From contig NZ_JAQSDH010000014.1 in assembly GCF_029945805.1 (NCBI RefSeq), positions 1 through 63,861 on the forward strand: DNA of 63,861 bases. The letters run 5' to 3'. A program made the translations under genes and the position numbers. Below, in pieces: positions 63,284 through 63,861 of this stretch (the stretch's first letter is position 1; every line of letters starts with the position of its first letter). The notes beneath the pieces are model-generated. The model worked only from the letters and a program-made list of their open reading frames with translations, was not told where the DNA came from and ran no database searches. The stretch is from Flavobacterium sp. (GTDB lineage Bacteria; Bacteroidota; Bacteroidia; Flavobacteriales; Flavobacteriaceae).

Positions 63284-63712
63284 ATGAAAAAATTATTTTT
63301 ATTCGTTTCATTAATTGCAGTAACAGTTTCACTTAATTCTTGTTCAAGTGATAGTGATGGTGGAAGCTCAATGAGTTTAAAAGTTGACGGAGTTAAAAAA
63401 AACTTTAAGACCGTAATATTCTCGTTTGGTGGAACAACATCTGTATACGGATATACTGGTAACGTTGACACTCCAACTGAAGAAGTAGAATTTGATCTTG
63501 CAACAGGTACTGGTGCTGGTAAAGTTACTAACTTTAATTATTACACCGCTACAACTGATTACACAGCAGTAACTTTTACTTCTAATGTTACAGAAAACAG
63601 CGCAACTTCAGCAAAAGGAACTTTTTCTGGAACTGTTGAGCCATTTGGAGCAGGAGCTGACGTAGTTATTACTGAGGGTACATTCTCAGGTAAAGTAACT
63701 GTTGGTCAATAA
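63284..63712 (+). CDS. surface-lipoprotein candidate of unknown function
   Basis: 142 residues. Lipobox SLNSC with lipidated Cys20, followed by SSDSDGGSS, an acidic Ser/Asp stretch like the lipoprotein export signal that sends Bacteroidota lipoproteins to the cell surface. The mature part is small, Thr/Gly-rich and beta-type (SLKVDGVKKNF, then GTFSGTVEPFG and EGTFSGKVTV), like DUF6252-type lipoproteins. Function unknown. An IS begins about 40 bases after the stop. Confidence 0.75.
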   Translation: MKKLFLFVSLIAVTVSLNSCSSDSDGGSSMSLKVDGVKKNFKTVIFSFGGTTSVYGYTGNVDTPTEEVEFDLATGTGAGKVTNFNYYTATTDYTAVTFTSNVTENSATSAKGTFSGTVEPFGAGADVVITEGTFSGKVTVGQ

Positions 63713-63732
63713 TTAATTTATATTAATTCGAA

Positions 63733-63754
63733 TAAAAAAAGCCGTTTAGAGTTT
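63733..63754 (+). terminator. apparent left half of a terminator, interrupted by the IS
   Basis: A-rich tract, then AAAAAGCCGTTTAGAGTTTT looks like the 5' arm of a terminator for the lipoprotein gene. The expected 3' arm (CTAAACGGCTTTTT) is absent before the IS end. Inference. Confidence 0.4.
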
Positions 63755-63861
63755 TGAACATGCCCCAAAAAGTTAGACACTATTTGAGGCATTTTTTATG
63801 GAAAGAAAAGTAAAGTATGATTACGCATTTAAATTAGAATGTGTAGAATTGGTTTTAAAGA
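63755..63861 (+). mobile_element. left end of an IS3-like insertion sequence (cut by window edge)
   Basis: Begins TGAACATGCCCCAAAAAG, then TTAGACAC. The 'CCCCAAAAAGTTAGACA' core is typical of terminal inverted repeats of IS3/IS150-type elements. It is followed 16 bases on by the first transposase frame. The exact end base is uncertain by a few positions. The right end lies outside. Confidence 0.75.
63798..63861 (+). CDS. IS3-family transposase, first frame (partial)
   Basis: Only 21 residues are visible (MERKVKYDYAFKLECVELVL), the start of the helix-turn-helix OrfA of IS3/IS150-type elements. It runs off the window. Confidence 0.75.
   Translation, partial: MERKVKYDYAFKLECVELVLK

Overview
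The window comes from a low-GC member of the Bacteroidota, most likely a Flavobacterium or close relative. The evidence is the set of family-restricted genes (DUF4271, DUF4296, DUF3098, DUF5686, DUF7619-like), three proteins with type IX secretion C-terminal sorting domains plus a PorT/SprT-like barrel, recurrent promoters with the Bacteroidota -7 element TAnnTTTG, and a general lack of Shine-Dalgarno sites. It is mostly ordinary core chromosome. An IS3-like insertion sequence begins at the right edge, and two decayed genes lie inside.

Layout. 1-2.0 kb: rpsP-rimM, then a repeat-filled gap and trmN. 2.0-6.0 kb: two exported CarboxypepD_reg-type proteins, glutaryl-CoA dehydrogenase and a DUF3050 protein. 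6.1-6.36 kb: a wrecked SGNH-hydrolase lipoprotein gene. 6.4-9.5 kb (minus): ferredoxin, ferredoxin-NADP reductase, NifU and Mrp, an Fe-S and redox group. 9.6-11.3 kb (minus): trmB, a LysE exporter and an alkyltransferase-like protein. 11.4-14.1 kb: a glycosyltransferase tail-to-tail with a PhoB/PhoR-like two-component pair. 14.3-19.9 kb: divergent from that pair, a TonB-dependent receptor, a beta-helix lipoprotein and two T9SS-sorted proteins. 20-31 kb: LuxE-like ligase, tyrS, epimerase, a pyrC/glycosyltransferase/DUF4296 operon, DUF4271-hemD and pckA. 31-36 kb: small membrane proteins, saccharopine dehydrogenase family, Lrp regulator, NUMOD4 protein and YugP-type protease. 36-46.7 kb: leuS, then the envelope and translation operons ftsX-DUF3098-uppP-truB and pyrH-frr-DUF5686. 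46.7-53.5 kb: antiporter, MMPL/RND transporter, asnS and rpoN. 53.5-55.5 kb: an ORF6N gene broken by an amber codon, a membrane protein, a porT-like gene and tRNA-Ser(GGA). 55.5-63.7 kb: asparaginase, acyltransferase, TatD, a retropepsin-like protease, an 871-residue T9SS protein, an MFS transporter and a surface-lipoprotein candidate. The IS follows.

Most unusual is the intergenic DNA. First, about ten gaps are filled by short tandem arrays of period 7, 8 or 9 bp. Each has its own unit sequence, and in nine genes (trmN, nifU, mrp, the epimerase, the Lrp gene, leuS, uppP, frr, rpoN) the array runs in register up to, or within three bases of, the start codon. Several continue as inverted arms, and some begin at the preceding stop codon. 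Second, seven copies of a structured element keep a conserved frame around a central hairpin whose stem differs in sequence but stays paired. Three of the five A-type copies sit beside short-period arrays. I do not know a name for either class.

Functional reading. The translation genes (rpsP, rimM, trmN, trmB, tyrS, leuS, truB, frr, asnS, tRNA-Ser) are scattered, as is usual in this phylum. The two-component pair beside the TonB receptor and beta-helix lipoprotein suggests regulated nutrient uptake, with three GTTAAC repeats in the shared promoter region as the candidate operator. The T9SS-sorted proteins and the PorT-like barrel show that the organism secretes through type IX. All names come from reading motifs; no database search was run.
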